The position numbers were made by a program, and so were the translations under genes. 64,000 bases of DNA from Saitoella complicata NRRL Y-17804 (Eukaryota > Ascomycota > Saitoellomycetes > Saitoellales > Saitoellaceae), in contig NW_017566992.1 of assembly GCF_001661265.1 (NCBI RefSeq), forward strand, positions 589,514 through 653,513. Reading direction: 5' to 3'. Below are positions 10,813 to 21,087 of the stretch, in pieces. Under the pieces are notes generated by a model that had not been told where the DNA came from, made no database searches, and was given only the letters and a program-made list of their open reading frames with translations. Positions within the stretch are counted from its first letter, which is position 1, and each line of letters opens with the position of its first letter.

Positions 10813-12210
10813 CTAGTCGGAGTCCGAATCCATCTCCATATCCCTAAAATCGACCAATTTCTCACCCTTCGCCTGGAATCCCTCCTCGACGACAAATCCA
10901 CCACCAACCTCACAATTCGTCAACTGTGCCTTCGATCCAATCCTCACGTTCGTACAAACCGTACATCCCTCAATCTTCGCGCCGTCCTCAATCACGACCC
11001 GGTCCATAATGATAGAGTTCGAGATCTTGACGTTACGGCCGACGACACAGTGTTGACCGATGATGGAGCGCTTGAGGGATGTGCGTTCGTCGACCTTGGA
11101 GTGTTCACCGACAAGGGAGTCTGTACCGACTTGAGCCTTGAGTGAGACGTCTGCGGAGCCGGCGATACGGGCATCTCCGAGAGTCTCGCCGTTCTGTTTT
11201 GCGAGATGTCGGTTGAGTTCGGCGTACGATGCTGGAGTATTCGCCCGTGCGCAGAAGTCGTTCTTGGGATATACCAGAAGTGAGATCTTGATCGGGTTGC
11301 CGGCATAATCGTTACCGAGGGAGTGAGTCGTGTTTTGTTGGGTAGGAAGTAATGGTGGGGAATTTGTCCGCGTCAACTCAGCCATACCCACCTTCTCAAC
11401 CAACAGCGACTGGTACTGTGCCTTCGCTAGTAATGGCATCAAGTCTCCCTTAATCGACGAGATTTTGTCGTTCCGTGCAATCAAATCCAACACCCACCTC
11501 TTAAAGATGTAGACATGCGCATCCTGCAACTTTGTCGACACCCGTAATCTCGGATACTTCCACAACAAACTCATCCGAACCTCCAGCTCATCCTCCACAT
11601 CTGCCTCAGCTTTAACATACAACAACCTCTTCTTCTGATCATCGTACCCAACATAAAGCATATTCTCCGTATCCTTTGGTGCCGCATCTCCTACCGGTGT
11701 GTAGTAGACCGAGGTCACGGTCGGAGAGTGTATTCGGTGAAAGTCGAGAAGAGCGTAGGGTTGCATATCCATCACCTGATCCGTCGACAATACCACGAAA
11801 TCGGACTTGATCTTATCCTTCAGAATCCTGAGCACATCCGCCGTCCCAGCCGTCTCCTCCGCGTTCGATGGTGCTTCCAGATTCACTTTGATTTTCCCTT
11901 CGTATTTGTATTTGAGCCACGCTGCGATTTTGTCTTCGGCTTCTGTTTGGCATACGACCATGACGTTGCCGAAACCTGCTTTTTCGCACCACTGGAGGGG
12001 GTACCAGAGCATTGGTCTGTTCGCAACAGGCAAGAGCGCCTTTGGTAGATTAGACTCTTCGGTGAGGGGATAGAGCGAGTTTCCATAACCGGCCATAATG
12101 ATTGCGGTCAACTCATGACTGACTGCGGATGTGGTATTTGTGTTCCATCGTTGACGTGACAAAGCGGCGGCGGGGGTGTCGCTTTCCTGGAGGGCGGCGA
12201 ACGAGTTCAT
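10813..12210 (-). CDS. GCD1: translation initiation factor eIF2B subunit gamma
   Basis: Gamma subunit of eIF2B, the guanine nucleotide exchange factor for eIF2 and the main target of general amino acid control. Single exon, 465 residues. It has the nucleotidyltransferase-like N-domain starting at TAIIMAGYGNSLYPLTEE and PKALLPVANRPMLWYPLQW (residues about 35-75), and a C-terminal left-handed beta-helix of isoleucine-patch repeats (SIIGQHCVVGRNVKISNSI, VVIEDGAKIEGC). The acidic end SDSD is typical. The sugar-nucleotide loop is relaxed from GxGxRLxPLT to GYGNSLYPLT, as in gamma subunits, which are catalytically inactive. It lies downstream of SPT20 on the same strand, with a 231-bp promoter gap. 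Confidence 0.93.
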   Translation of the reverse strand: MNSFAALQESDTPAAALSRQRWNTNTTSAVSHELTAIIMAGYGNSLYPLTEESNLPKALLPVANRPMLWYPLQWCEKAGFGNVMVVCQTEAEDKIAAWLKYKYEGKIKVNLEAPSNAEETAGTADVLRILKDKIKSDFVVLSTDQVMDMQPYALLDFHRIHSPTVTSVYYTPVGDAAPKDTENMLYVGYDDQKKRLLYVKAEADVEDELEVRMSLLWKYPRLRVSTKLQDAHVYIFKRWVLDLIARNDKISSIKGDLMPLLAKAQYQSLLVEKVGMAELTRTNSPPLLPTQQNTTHSLGNDYAGNPIKISLLVYPKNDFCARANTPASYAELNRHLAKQNGETLGDARIAGSADVSLKAQVGTDSLVGEHSKVDERTSLKRSIIGQHCVVGRNVKISNSIIMDRVVIEDGAKIEGCTVCTNVRIGSKAQLTNCEVGGGFVVEEGFQAKGEKLVDFRDMEMDSDSD

Positions 12211-12441
12211 ATTGTCGATGGAAGATCAAACAGCTGGACTGGCTCTTTGATCTGGCGTCACGACTCAATCCGAACTTTCCGAACTTTCCGCTCACGGATG
12301 ACTTTGGTACCCTCGAATTCAGGCACATGTACCGTTGCACGTGATGGCCTACCTTACGAGCGCGGGACTTACGTATACGTAGTAGAAATTGTATTAGTCT
12401 TCATTTCTACCATCACACAAACGCCTTCTGATACCTATTCA

Positions 12442-14292
12442 TCATCCCTCCCTCTTGACAACCCCCAACCCCGCCGCCTGCGCAGCCTGTACTTGCGCCT
12501 GAGCCTGTAACGCCGCATTTAATCTCGCCTGAATCGCCGGCGGTATCGGAATTCCCCTTGAACGCTGCACAGCGACCACGTCCTGCAACTGCTGGATCGT
12601 CATATTTGCCAGAGCACCCTGCGCTTGTGCCGCTGAAGCACCAACACCGACACCGGGGCCAGCGCCGGGGATGGGTTGACCCATGTTTGCGCGGGCGCGA
12701 GCGATGGCGGCTTGGTGGGCTCGAGCGGCTTCTTGTGCGGAGAGGGCTGTACCGGGGGTTCCTGGTCCTGCTACCACTGGCACCCCGGGTACGCCAGCGG
12801 CGGGTTGTCCAGGTAGATGGAGAGGTGTACCACCCTGCTGAGCGGCGAGATGGGCCTGTGCTTGCGCTTGCGCTTGAACCTGTGCTTGTGCTTGAGCCTG
12901 CGCCTGTTGCTGTGCAATCTGCGCCTGAATCTGTGCCGCTTGCGCAGCCTGAGCTGCTGCTGCCGCCTGTCCCACACCCTGCCCTTGCCCACCAGCCTGC
13001 GCCGCATTCGCAGCCTGAGCTTGCGCTTGCGCCGCAGCCGTATTCGGACGGCCTGCTTGAGTGGAGGCGATCCTTGCTTTCTGCTTCTTCCTCCATGCCT
13101 CGACAAACGCCATCCTCCCAAATGCCGGCTGAAACTCCCTCTTCTTACCCTTCCCGCTCCGGCCACCACCACTAGCAGCCCCAACCCCATACTTCTCATC
13201 CATAATCAACATGAGCCTCTCCTCCTCCTCCCGCTCGGCCTCTTCGTCTTGTAGCGCATGCGACGTTCTCTTTTTGCGTGTCGGTGGTGGAGGGGCGAGT
13301 GGGAGGATTGATTTGAGAAGGGATGGGAGGGCCGAGGGGTGCGGGAGGGGATCGAGGTGGAGAGGGGGCGAGGTAGCGAGGAGGACGAGGGATTCCATGC
13401 GGAGGGAGAAATCGTCATTGACGCGGGGGTCAGTGTAGTCTGACATCAGACACATATCTGCCCATAAACTTTCTGCGGTTGGGTGGAGGACGGTTGTATA
13501 GGTTCGTTCTGGGCCCGTACTGCTTGCTGGTCGTTGGGGGGGTTGAGAGGCGTTTATGTGCGGGGAGGGGGTGATGTGTTCGTTTGAGGGTGGTGGTGCT
13601 GGTGCTTGGATGTTAAGTTGGGGTGTGTGTTTTAGGGGTCGGTGGTCTTTGATTTGGACGATGAGGCAGCCTTCATAGAATCGGATACGTGCGTCACGGA
13701 AGACTTCGACGCAGTCTGGTGGGATAGTTTCGAGGCGGATGTGTTCTAGGATAGACTGTATGAAGAAACCATCAGCCCAAAAGTCTTGGAAAAACATAGG
13801 CTTTTCCTCCACACCTTCATAGGGCTGTTGTATTGAAAGTTACCGTCTTGTTGTTCGAATCGGAAGTGTTGCTGGTGGAGGTGGATGATCAAGCTTGGTG
13901 GAGCATCCTTATACCGCTCGAGGATGTTTTTCGTTGTGGGTGCTGAGACCTCAGTTAGCATAATCCCATTGTACACCGTGATACGGCAGTCCATACGTGT
14001 ATTCGGCGGCGGCATCTGTATCATGCGTGTTAGCTGAGCACTCAAGTACAGAATTGATGACAATACCTTCTGCTGCATCCTCAGCGCCGGATCAATAGCC
14101 CCAACCCCACCCATCGGCGTTGCACCCCCCTTCGTCTTCCTCCTCTCCATCAACGACTTGTTCTGTGGAGTACCAGCCGGGATCTTCGACGCATGCGCCG
14201 GTACCTTCGTAGCCTTCGGTTTAGGAGCTGTTTGCCCGCAAAGTCAGCCACCATTAGCCATCGGAAAGATGTTCAAGTAGCAGACCTTTCAT
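12442..14292 (-). CDS. SPT20: SAGA complex subunit Spt20
   Basis: Structural subunit of the SAGA coactivator, needed for complex integrity and TBP recruitment. Four exons are read: 14292-14286 (ATGAAAG only), 14227-14067, 14015-13815 and 13755-12442, total 560 residues. The conserved Spt20 domain spans about residues 57-190 with LERYKDAPPSLIIHLH, FQYNSPMKSILEHIR and VRFYEGCLIVQIKDHR-type wording. The segment between 13814 and 13756 is open but is best read as an intron, since removing it restores the family sequence. The C-terminal third is a long Ala/Gln low-complexity tract (AQAQAQAQVQAQAQAQ), as common in fungal Spt20. The 7-nt first coding exon is unusual; the start rests on the clean ATG, the GT-AG pair and frame continuity. 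Confidence 0.88.
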
Positions 14293-14498
14293 GGCAATCG
14301 GCCTCTCGGAGGCAAACTGGCCCATCATCCTGTTTGGTCCCTGTCGGTGATGTATGCCAGTTACCCTCTGTTTACCTTGAAGGCGGTGAGGTCAGGGTGT
14401 CTACGAGGCTACTGCAGCCCAAGGCACTGCACTGTACTGTACGAGTGCTCCCAACCACCACCACCACCACAGGCTGCTGCAGTGGACTCCAGTGGACC
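14293..14498. promoter_or_regulatory. bidirectional promoter, SPT20 / ISA2
   Basis: A 206-bp interval separates two divergent start codons. It contains a CCACCACCACCACCAC tract near 14456-14471 and CTGCAG-rich words. No TATA box was seen. Confidence 0.4.
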
Positions 14499-15092
14499 AT
14501 GATGATGCGTCCATCGCCTTGCTGTTTCCGATCCTTATACCGCTTGTTTAGTAGTACCGTACGGACATCACTCACTCGAGAAGGGTTCGCCGCACGGCCG
14601 CTACCACTGCCACGACGGGTCGACGTCTCCCGCATATCGAGAAGATACCTCCAGCAACACCGTTTAGTCGCAAACACCGGCGTTGAAATCACACATCCAA
14701 AACTCGACGATAAAGGTCTCGCCATGTCTGTCGATATCCTCCCAAACGCGATCGCGCAACTACAACATATCCGCACCCGCGACGCAAATCCAGATTTGAT
14801 GCTCCGAATCCTCGTCGAATCGGGCGGCTGCCACGGGTTCTCCTATAACCTCTCCCTCATCGACCCGAAATCCGACCCGATCGATCCCGAAGAGGATTCG
14901 ATCATGTCTAAAGATGGTGTGAGCATGGTCGTGGATGAAGTTTCATTGGGGTTGATTAGTGGGAGTAAAGTGGAGTATGAGCAAGAGTTGATTGGGTCGG
15001 AGTTTAAGGTGAAGGATATTCCGGGGGCGGCGAGTGAGTGTGGGTGTGGGGTTTCGTTTAATTTGGATTTCTCGAAGGCGGCGAAGGCATAA
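14499..15092 (+). CDS. ISA2: mitochondrial iron-sulfur assembly protein Isa2
   Basis: A-type Fe-S carrier acting late in mitochondrial assembly of [4Fe-4S] clusters, with Isa1 and Iba57. Single exon, 197 residues from an ATG triplet at 14499 (MMMRPSPCCFRSLYRLFSST), whose Arg/Ser-rich start looks like a mitochondrial presequence. The HesB/IscA domain has all three cysteine positions: ESGGCHGFSYNL at about 108 and SECGCGVSF at the C-terminus. The GGCHGF wording, with His instead of Ser after Cys, and the long acidic loop (DPKSDPIDPEEDS) match fungal Isa2 rather than Isa1. The frame is open further upstream to 14193, but that part overlaps the SPT20 5' end and lacks character. Confidence 0.9.
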   Translation: MMMRPSPCCFRSLYRLFSSTVRTSLTREGFAARPLPLPRRVDVSRISRRYLQQHRLVANTGVEITHPKLDDKGLAMSVDILPNAIAQLQHIRTRDANPDLMLRILVESGGCHGFSYNLSLIDPKSDPIDPEEDSIMSKDGVSMVVDEVSLGLISGSKVEYEQELIGSEFKVKDIPGAASECGCGVSFNLDFSKAAKA

Positions 15093-15175
15093 ACCTTCTA
15101 CACTCCACCTAATACAACATTCGAATCATCATTATTTTTATGCATATATGCTCCTCCCGCTTTACTTTTCTATCC

Positions 15176-16471
15176 TCAACGTCCCCTCCCACCCCTCTTC
15201 TTCGGCTTCTTCCTCTGGGGCTTCTTGTCCTTCGTAGCCATCGCCTCCGTCAACTCGATCTGCTCAGCCGCGGTGCTATCACCCTCCTCCGCATCCGCTA
15301 CGTCTCCATCACTGCTCGATTCCTCGACTGCGGGGGTCGGGGTAGCGGGTTCGGTTACCGACTCTTCCGCGCTGACATCGCTCTCCATGTTCGCGTCTTT
15401 TCCCTCCTTCTTGTCATCTTTCGTGGACTTGTTAGAGGTGTCTTCAGAGTATGCGAAAGCAGCTTTCAGTTCCCCACGAACCAGGGCAGTCAAGACAACC
15501 GACAACACACACGCCGGACTCAAATACAACAGCGCAGGCTGCGCCCTTCCAGTCGTATGCATGACCCCCACCGTCGCCGCAAGTCCCAATACGTACCCCG
15601 TCATCGTCGCCCTGAAATACGGTTTCGCAAACTGTCCCTGGCGGGCACGGTGTTTGTAGTATTGGATCCGTGGGAATCGAGCGTGGTAGTTGTAGAGATC
15701 GAAGCGGAGTGCGAGCGCGATGAAGATACCGGGGATAACGATATCTCCCAACCCCAAAATGGTGAATTGATACTTTGCAGCCATGATGTCCCGCGGGAAG
15801 AGAATTTTGATGGGGACGTCGAGGCCCTTGGCTACGGTGACCATCACATCCGTCCCGAACACGAAAAAGATGTCGTAGAAGAATAGGCCGGCGAGGAGAA
15901 TTGATCCCGTTTTAAAGGAGTCGAGGGCGAGGAGTTGGATTGCGTTCGTGGCGAGTGAGAGGGCAAAGATGTTTGCCGCGATCCAGTGCTTGCTCCATGA
16001 ATAATACGCTGTCAGCGCGCACGCAAAGATGATCGCGGGGAGGTGCGCGGGTGTGAAGCCGAGGGAGGTAAAGACTTTTGCGCGGTGGGTGAGGATGAAG
16101 CGAATCCTGTCGATGCGTTGGGGACGGAGGAAGGAGTTTAAGATCGACGCGGTAGTTTTGGTGACGCCGAAGGTGCCGACGAGGGAGAAGTAGAGGGTGA
16201 AGAGGAAGTTAACCCATTCCCGACCGAGGAACTTGAAAGCTGCGTACAAGGTACAGAGGACCGCGCTCCCGAGGATTGGGAAGATGTACGCGTCGGAGGA
16301 GGACAGGGATTCAGTGTCTGGCTCGTCATCGGAATCACTGTCATCGGCGGATTGCTGTTTCTTGGGAGCCGAGGAGGGTCGTTTGAGGGAAGCGTACGAT
16401 CCGTAGTAGATTGGGACGACAGCCAACGTGCCGATGACGGCGTAGGCCAACTGGATCATTTCCAATTGCAT
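15176..16471 (-). CDS. signal peptide peptidase, intramembrane aspartyl protease
   Basis: Presenilin-type protease of the ER membrane that cleaves leftover signal peptides and some tail-anchored proteins. Single exon, 431 residues, with about nine hydrophobic segments. Catalytic motifs are intact: FFYDIFFVFGTDVM (YD) near residue 215, LGLGDIVIPG (GxGD) near 258, and QPALLYL (PAL motif) near 330. A Ser/Asp-rich cytosolic loop follows the first membrane segment. The C-terminal tail is long and charged, ending in a Lys/Arg cluster (KKPQRKKPKKRGGRGR), which could serve ER retention or membrane-surface binding. The start codon is only 117 bp from that of the divergent sideroflexin gene. Confidence 0.93.
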   Translation of the reverse strand: MQLEMIQLAYAVIGTLAVVPIYYGSYASLKRPSSAPKKQQSADDSDSDDEPDTESLSSSDAYIFPILGSAVLCTLYAAFKFLGREWVNFLFTLYFSLVGTFGVTKTTASILNSFLRPQRIDRIRFILTHRAKVFTSLGFTPAHLPAIIFACALTAYYSWSKHWIAANIFALSLATNAIQLLALDSFKTGSILLAGLFFYDIFFVFGTDVMVTVAKGLDVPIKILFPRDIMAAKYQFTILGLGDIVIPGIFIALALRFDLYNYHARFPRIQYYKHRARQGQFAKPYFRATMTGYVLGLAATVGVMHTTGRAQPALLYLSPACVLSVVLTALVRGELKAAFAYSEDTSNKSTKDDKKEGKDANMESDVSAEESVTEPATPTPAVEESSSDGDVADAEEGDSTAAEQIELTEAMATKDKKPQRKKPKKRGGRGR

Positions 16472-16588
16472 TCAATATTGTCCCGTTGCAGGTCAAGTCA
16501 GTCGAGGGAAGACGGAACTTTGGTGGCAATGCAGGGGTCCGCGACCCACCTCCAGAAACTCATCCTCCAGAAACTCACCAAAATAGAA
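16472..16588. promoter_or_regulatory. compact bidirectional promoter, SPP / sideroflexin
   Basis: Only 117 bp lie between the divergent start codons, or 57 bp if sideroflexin starts at the in-frame ATG at 16529. The 5' leaders of the two genes probably overlap. Confidence 0.4.
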
Positions 16589-17629
16589 ATGGCCACACAA
16601 CACGAACGCTCCCTCCCACCAAGTCGCTATGACCTCGACACCTACGTCGGCCGCGTCAGGCACATGATGGAGATCACTGATCCACGGACCCTGTTCACGA
16701 GTGCACAGCAGCTCGACCAGGCGAAGAAGTTGATTGCGCATTATAAGGCTGGGAAGATGTCCGGGGAGATGACGGAGGAGTTGTGGCAGGCGAAGAGACT
16801 TGTTGAGTCAACGCTGCATCCTGGTATGTCTCCTTCATCCCTCACGTTCACCATGCAACCGCTCATGACGGTTGTAGATACCCAAGAACCCGTGTTTCTG
16901 CCCTTCCGCATGTCCTCCTTCGTCCTCACAAACCTCGTCGTAACAGCCGGCATGCTAACACCCAACCTCGGAACAACTGGCACCCTCTTCTGGCAATGGG
17001 TCAACCAATCCGTCAACGTCGCCATCAACGCCTCCAACGCCAATAAATCATCTCCACTCTCCTGGAGCGAGGTCGGAAAGTCATATGCGGTTGCGGTCTC
17101 GGCGAGTTGTGGTGTTGCGGTGGGGTTGAATAGTATCGTGCCAAAGTTGAGGGTTAGTCCGAGTGTGAGGGGTGTGCTTGGGCGGTTGGTGCCGTTTGCG
17201 GCTGTTGCGAGTGCGGGTGCGTTGAATGTGTTTTTGATGAGGGGGTCTGAGCTCAGGAATGGTATCGATGTGTACGCACCCAACGACCCGACTACGTCTC
17301 TCGGCAAGTCGCAGTCTGCGGCACTCACGGCTGTCGGAGAGACAGCCATCTCTCGCGTCTTGAATGCATCCCCGATCATGGTTATCCCACCCCTCATCCT
17401 CATGCGTCTCCAACGCCCCGGAGGTTTCTTGGCACGGAATCCCAGGATCACTATCCCCACGAACATCGGGTTGATTTTCGCTACGAGTTTGGTTGCGTTG
17501 CCTTTGGCTGTTGGCGTGTTCCCGCAGAGGCAGAAAGTGAGTGTGGGGAGTGTCGAAGAGAGGTTCAGGGGATTGAATGATAAGGACGGAACCCCGATCA
17601 CGCAGTTGGAGTTTAACCGTGGTATCTAA
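16589..17629 (+). CDS. sideroflexin, mitochondrial serine / amino acid carrier
   Basis: Sideroflexins are inner-membrane proteins; some members import serine for one-carbon metabolism. Exons 16589-16823 and 16878-17629 give 328 residues, the usual size. The N-terminus LPPSRYDLDTYVGRVRHMMEITDPRTLF is the family signature. The join HPDTQEPVFLPFRMSSFV across the 54-nt intron is also canonical, and the intron happens to keep the frame open. The C-terminal half has 4-5 hydrophobic segments, with NIGLIFATSLVALPLAVGVFPQ and a final EFNRGI. An upstream in-frame ATG at 16529 would add 20 residues (MQGSATHLQKL...); I prefer the second ATG because family members start just before LPPS. Confidence 0.9.
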   Translation: MATQHERSLPPSRYDLDTYVGRVRHMMEITDPRTLFTSAQQLDQAKKLIAHYKAGKMSGEMTEELWQAKRLVESTLHPGMSPSSLTFTMQPLMTVVDTQEPVFLPFRMSSFVLTNLVVTAGMLTPNLGTTGTLFWQWVNQSVNVAINASNANKSSPLSWSEVGKSYAVAVSASCGVAVGLNSIVPKLRVSPSVRGVLGRLVPFAAVASAGALNVFLMRGSELRNGIDVYAPNDPTTSLGKSQSAALTAVGETAISRVLNASPIMVIPPLILMRLQRPGGFLARNPRITIPTNIGLIFATSLVALPLAVGVFPQRQKVSVGSVEERFRGLNDKDGTPITQLEFNRGI

Positions 17630-17684
17630 ACGATAGACCCCCGAGAGTAGAGGAGGAACAATGCATTCACATTTAGCGTCATCA

Positions 17685-18539
17685 TCACCACTGCACCCTA
17701 TCCCCCTTCCAATCATAGAAATTCCCACCCATCTCATCCGTGTACGAATTAACCACCCCCATCAACTTCTCCGCCGCATCCTCCGGCTCAAACAACTTGC
17801 CCTCTGCGACGTTTCCCCAAAAGTCCTTCGAGAAGTCAGTCTTACACGTCCCTGGATGTAGCGTAATCGCCCCGGCCTCATACTTCTGTTGCTTTAAATG
17901 CAGGTGAAACGTATGCACAGCTTGATTAACTCCCGCCTTCGAAGCCCGATACGAATACCACCCTCCACTCCTATTATCGCCTATCGACCCCACCCTAGCG
18001 CTCATCACCGCCCACACTGAACTGTTCGGTACACCGTGTTCCTTCTCTAGTCCGTTGGGGTGATCACGGCGCCGGGGGAGTAGGGAGGAGAAGTGCTTCA
18101 TCATCATGAGTGGACCGAGGGTGTTTACCCGGAACGTGGAGAGTGCGTCGGAGTAGGAGATGGCCGAGGGTGAGCGTTCGGGGTGGAGGATACCAGGGGT
18201 TATGAGGGCGAGGCGGAGGTAGGTGTCTTTTGAGGGCGGGAAGATGGCCTTTACCTGTGGCCTCTTCAGGTCATGTTCGTTCTTTCAAGGGCAGCATGGG
18301 AATGATTGGTTTACCTTTTGGGTTGCGGCGCTGATGGTATTTTCTTCCGTCACATCGAGGTCGAGTAGATGAAGTCTATCCCCTGCACCCTGAATACCCT
18401 CGGAAAGCTTGTCATGGACTTCATCCAGTTTCGTCCGTGCTGTCGCGACGATCGGGAGTCGAGTCGTCTTGAGGAGATATCTTGTCAGGGCAAATGAGAT
18501 ACCCCTCGACGAAGGTGATACGAGAATGTACGGCGGCAT
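17685..18539 (-). CDS. short-chain dehydrogenase/reductase, C-factor/sniffer-like
   Basis: NAD(P)-dependent oxidoreductase of unknown substrate. Exons 18539-18315 and 18254-17685 give 264 residues. The Rossmann start reads ILVSPSSRGISFALTRYLL, where classical enzymes have TGxxxGIG. Next come LLDLDVTEENT (the Asp of strand 4) and LALITPGIL in place of NNAG. The active site is SVWAVMSARVGSI followed by YSYRASKAGVNQ (Ser, Tyr, Lys all present), then LHPGTCKTDFS. The altered glycine loop and the missing NNAG are known from atypical fungal SDRs, so activity is plausible but cofactor preference is open. It is convergent with sideroflexin (55 bp) and divergent from POP1. Confidence 0.85.
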
Positions 18540-18716
18540 TTGACTTATCGCTCGTTCACATTGTCTGCTTCACGTTGACCATTTGTTGCTGCGCTGGTGG
18601 TGAGGTCACAGGCTCTTCCCAATTCGGCACAAAGACCCCGGGAACGTAGACTTTCTGATCTCGTCCCTCGGGTCTCACGTGCGCCCAACAACACCCACTC
18701 CCCAGATCCCCCCCCA
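18540..18716. promoter_or_regulatory. bidirectional promoter, SDR / POP1
   Basis: A 177-bp interval if POP1 starts at 18717. An in-frame ATG at 18597 would cut it to 57 bp. A CACGTG word occurs near 18677. Confidence 0.4.
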
Positions 18717-21020
18717 ATGTCGGACCAGCCCTCGAAGAAGCGGCCGTTTACGTCTGGTACACAGGCTCAACAGCGTAAACGCGCAAAAACATTCGATGCG
18801 CGGCATATCGCTACAGAGTCCTCCTCGCTGGCATTGAAGGATGGTGTCCTGGACGTGCACACCTTCGTGAATAGCAGGAAATATGAGATTGACGCATTGA
18901 AGAATGCGATGAAGCGGAGTCGGACTGCGGGTGCGCAGAGGGCGTTTCAGAGCTTGCCACGGAGTATGAGGAGGAGGGCTGCGTCTCATGACGTGAAGAA
19001 GATCCCGAAGAGGCTGTGGGAGCGGGCAAAGCGCGAGATGACAGAAGACAATACTCAGGACACTAAGGGAAGGAATGGAGGGAAGGGTCCGAAGGGGAAG
19101 AAACGTCTGCGGTCGCTCATTGCGAAGCGACTATACAATATTGGAAAGAAGCTCGCCAATGCATCGCAGCCGGATGAGGATTATGACGAGAAGGTTCAGG
19201 TTCCTGAGTTGAAGACTGTCAAGGTCCGTGTTGGAACCAAGTACCACAAACGCCAGGTCGCGAAGACGTGGTTACCGACGCACATGTACACCTCGAAGCG
19301 AGCGCACATGACTCAATTGTACGAGTACTCCATTCCAGTCAAGCCAACGGAGAAATCGTATCGACCTACGCATAGGGCAAGCTTGCAGAAAGGGTGCATT
19401 GTCTTCGATCAGTCCTTTTATGCAACCTTCTTCTTGCACGGTGAGGAGGGAAGCTTGAAGAAGGTGCTTACAGGGGTCTGCGAGCCGGGCACGGGAGTGG
19501 ATAAGAACCGGTATGCTGTTGGAGGCAAGGTATGGGAAGGATGGGTATATCACGCGCATTCATACCCCAAGCGACCCATTGGACCCGCGACTATCTTGTG
19601 GCGTCCGTCGGATGACAACGCGAAGAGATCCTTGATGATCCGCATACACCCGGCCGCGTTCCGCGAGCTTTGGGATGTGGTGGCGGAGCTCGTAAGGCAA
19701 ACCACGGATGTTAGGATGGAGGATGCGCGATTTGCCATGGGTTCTTTGGACATCGTGGGACCGGGTGGTACGGAGGCCTTGCAGGCCGTTCTGCAGCTGA
19801 CCTCAGGTTCGAACACCTCGGATGCCGCGAAGATCTGGGAGAAGTTCAACTCGGCTACAGATGTCAAGAGTCTTCCATTGGGTGCTGCCCTCGATCTTCA
19901 GGTTAACGATCCACGACTGACATTCCCACCACGCGCACCGAGTCAAGCTGAACGCGTTGGTACGACAAAGGTTGGCAAGCTCACTGATGTTTTGGCAAGT
20001 TGGCCGCAGCAGATGTCAGGATGCCTGTGGTCTCTCTTTGACCGTACAACGTGGAAGCCTAAGTTGGCTACCGAATCTGAGTTGAACAAGCGTCGTACCG
20101 CAGCTGGTCCCGGAGTCCCTATCGTTGCTACCTCTAATGATCCGACTATCTCTATCATCCTTTTGAAGACATCAACGCCTGTCTCCGCATGGACAGTTCT
20201 TGCGCCTTGCGACGTGATTACCCACTTTTTCCGTTGCTTGATGCACTATCCCGCTGTCCGCTTTGGTGGCCTGGAAAACTATCATCAACTCACTTTTGAG
20301 CGTTCGACACCCAACTTCCCGAATGATTTCTCAGGCACGGAAGCAGGATGGAGGTGTGAGGAGGACGCCGGAAGGAAGCGGAAGGAAGACTACGAGAAGA
20401 AGCCTAAGGCGAAGAGGGTCAGCTTTGAGAAGGTCTTTGAGAGCAGTGAGGGTGCAGAAAGAGGTGAAGTAGGTGACCCAATGGTTTGTGACTGGAAACT
20501 ACTTCAGGGAGCAAAGAGCGACGAAGATGCCATGGAGGTTGACGGTAACGTCAAGATTAACGAAAAGCAGTGGTTGCTGAGCCCATCGCTGTGTCGCAAG
20601 CTCTTGACTTCTGCTGGAGAAGAGGGCGTGGACACCGGCAATGCGCTCATTCCTGTACGCGTTCACCTCCAGCATCGAGGATCGCCCGCTGCGAGAGCAA
20701 GAATATACAGCATCCCTAAAGCAGATCTCCCTACATGGACTGCGCTTGCCTCTCGGACCGATACAGCAAAGCCAAAGGCAGGTACCCCTGAGTACCCGGC
20801 GTGTCCCTCCAAGGAGCACCTGATCGGATTCATCTCTACTGGAAACTTTTCCTTGAAGGAAGGTAAGGGTGTCGGCGTCGGTGCTGTTGCTTTTAGTAAG
20901 GTCGCGAATGAAGTGCAACGGGACGGCAAGCAGAAGAAGGGCAATGCCTGGGGTTGGTGTATCGTCAGGGACGTGGGTACGGATGTTGGAAGGTTAGCTC
21001 GGTGGGACGTGGTTGAGTAA
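18717..21020 (+). CDS. POP1: ribonuclease P/MRP protein subunit Pop1
   Basis: Largest protein of nuclear RNase P (tRNA 5' processing) and RNase MRP (rRNA processing). Single exon, 767 residues from the ATG at 18717 (MSDQPSKKRPF); an in-frame ATG 120 nt upstream would add a Pro/Arg-rich extension without conservation I recognise. The N-terminal POP1 domain contains FVNSRKYEIDALKNAMK, FQSLPRSMRRRAASHDVKK and WLPTHMYTSKRAHM (residues about 45-220), the basic RNA-binding region. A POPLD-type region lies around 480-560 (WTVLAPCDVITHFFRCLMHY). The C-terminus (SLCRKLLT, IPVRVHLQHRGSPAARARIY, GFISTGNFSLKEGKGVGVG, WCIVRDVG) is the usual POP1 ending. It is convergent with the Hri1-like gene, 67 bp apart. 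Confidence 0.94.
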   Translation: MSDQPSKKRPFTSGTQAQQRKRAKTFDARHIATESSSLALKDGVLDVHTFVNSRKYEIDALKNAMKRSRTAGAQRAFQSLPRSMRRRAASHDVKKIPKRLWERAKREMTEDNTQDTKGRNGGKGPKGKKRLRSLIAKRLYNIGKKLANASQPDEDYDEKVQVPELKTVKVRVGTKYHKRQVAKTWLPTHMYTSKRAHMTQLYEYSIPVKPTEKSYRPTHRASLQKGCIVFDQSFYATFFLHGEEGSLKKVLTGVCEPGTGVDKNRYAVGGKVWEGWVYHAHSYPKRPIGPATILWRPSDDNAKRSLMIRIHPAAFRELWDVVAELVRQTTDVRMEDARFAMGSLDIVGPGGTEALQAVLQLTSGSNTSDAAKIWEKFNSATDVKSLPLGAALDLQVNDPRLTFPPRAPSQAERVGTTKVGKLTDVLASWPQQMSGCLWSLFDRTTWKPKLATESELNKRRTAAGPGVPIVATSNDPTISIILLKTSTPVSAWTVLAPCDVITHFFRCLMHYPAVRFGGLENYHQLTFERSTPNFPNDFSGTEAGWRCEEDAGRKRKEDYEKKPKAKRVSFEKVFESSEGAERGEVGDPMVCDWKLLQGAKSDEDAMEVDGNVKINEKQWLLSPSLCRKLLTSAGEEGVDTGNALIPVRVHLQHRGSPAARARIYSIPKADLPTWTALASRTDTAKPKAGTPEYPACPSKEHLIGFISTGNFSLKEGKGVGVGAVAFSKVANEVQRDGKQKKGNAWGWCIVRDVGTDVGRLARWDVVE

Positions 21021-21087
21021 TGTAGCAAGCAGACTTTGACAGTTTTGCCCTCTCTAATAAATCTACATACAAACTATTGCTTACGCT

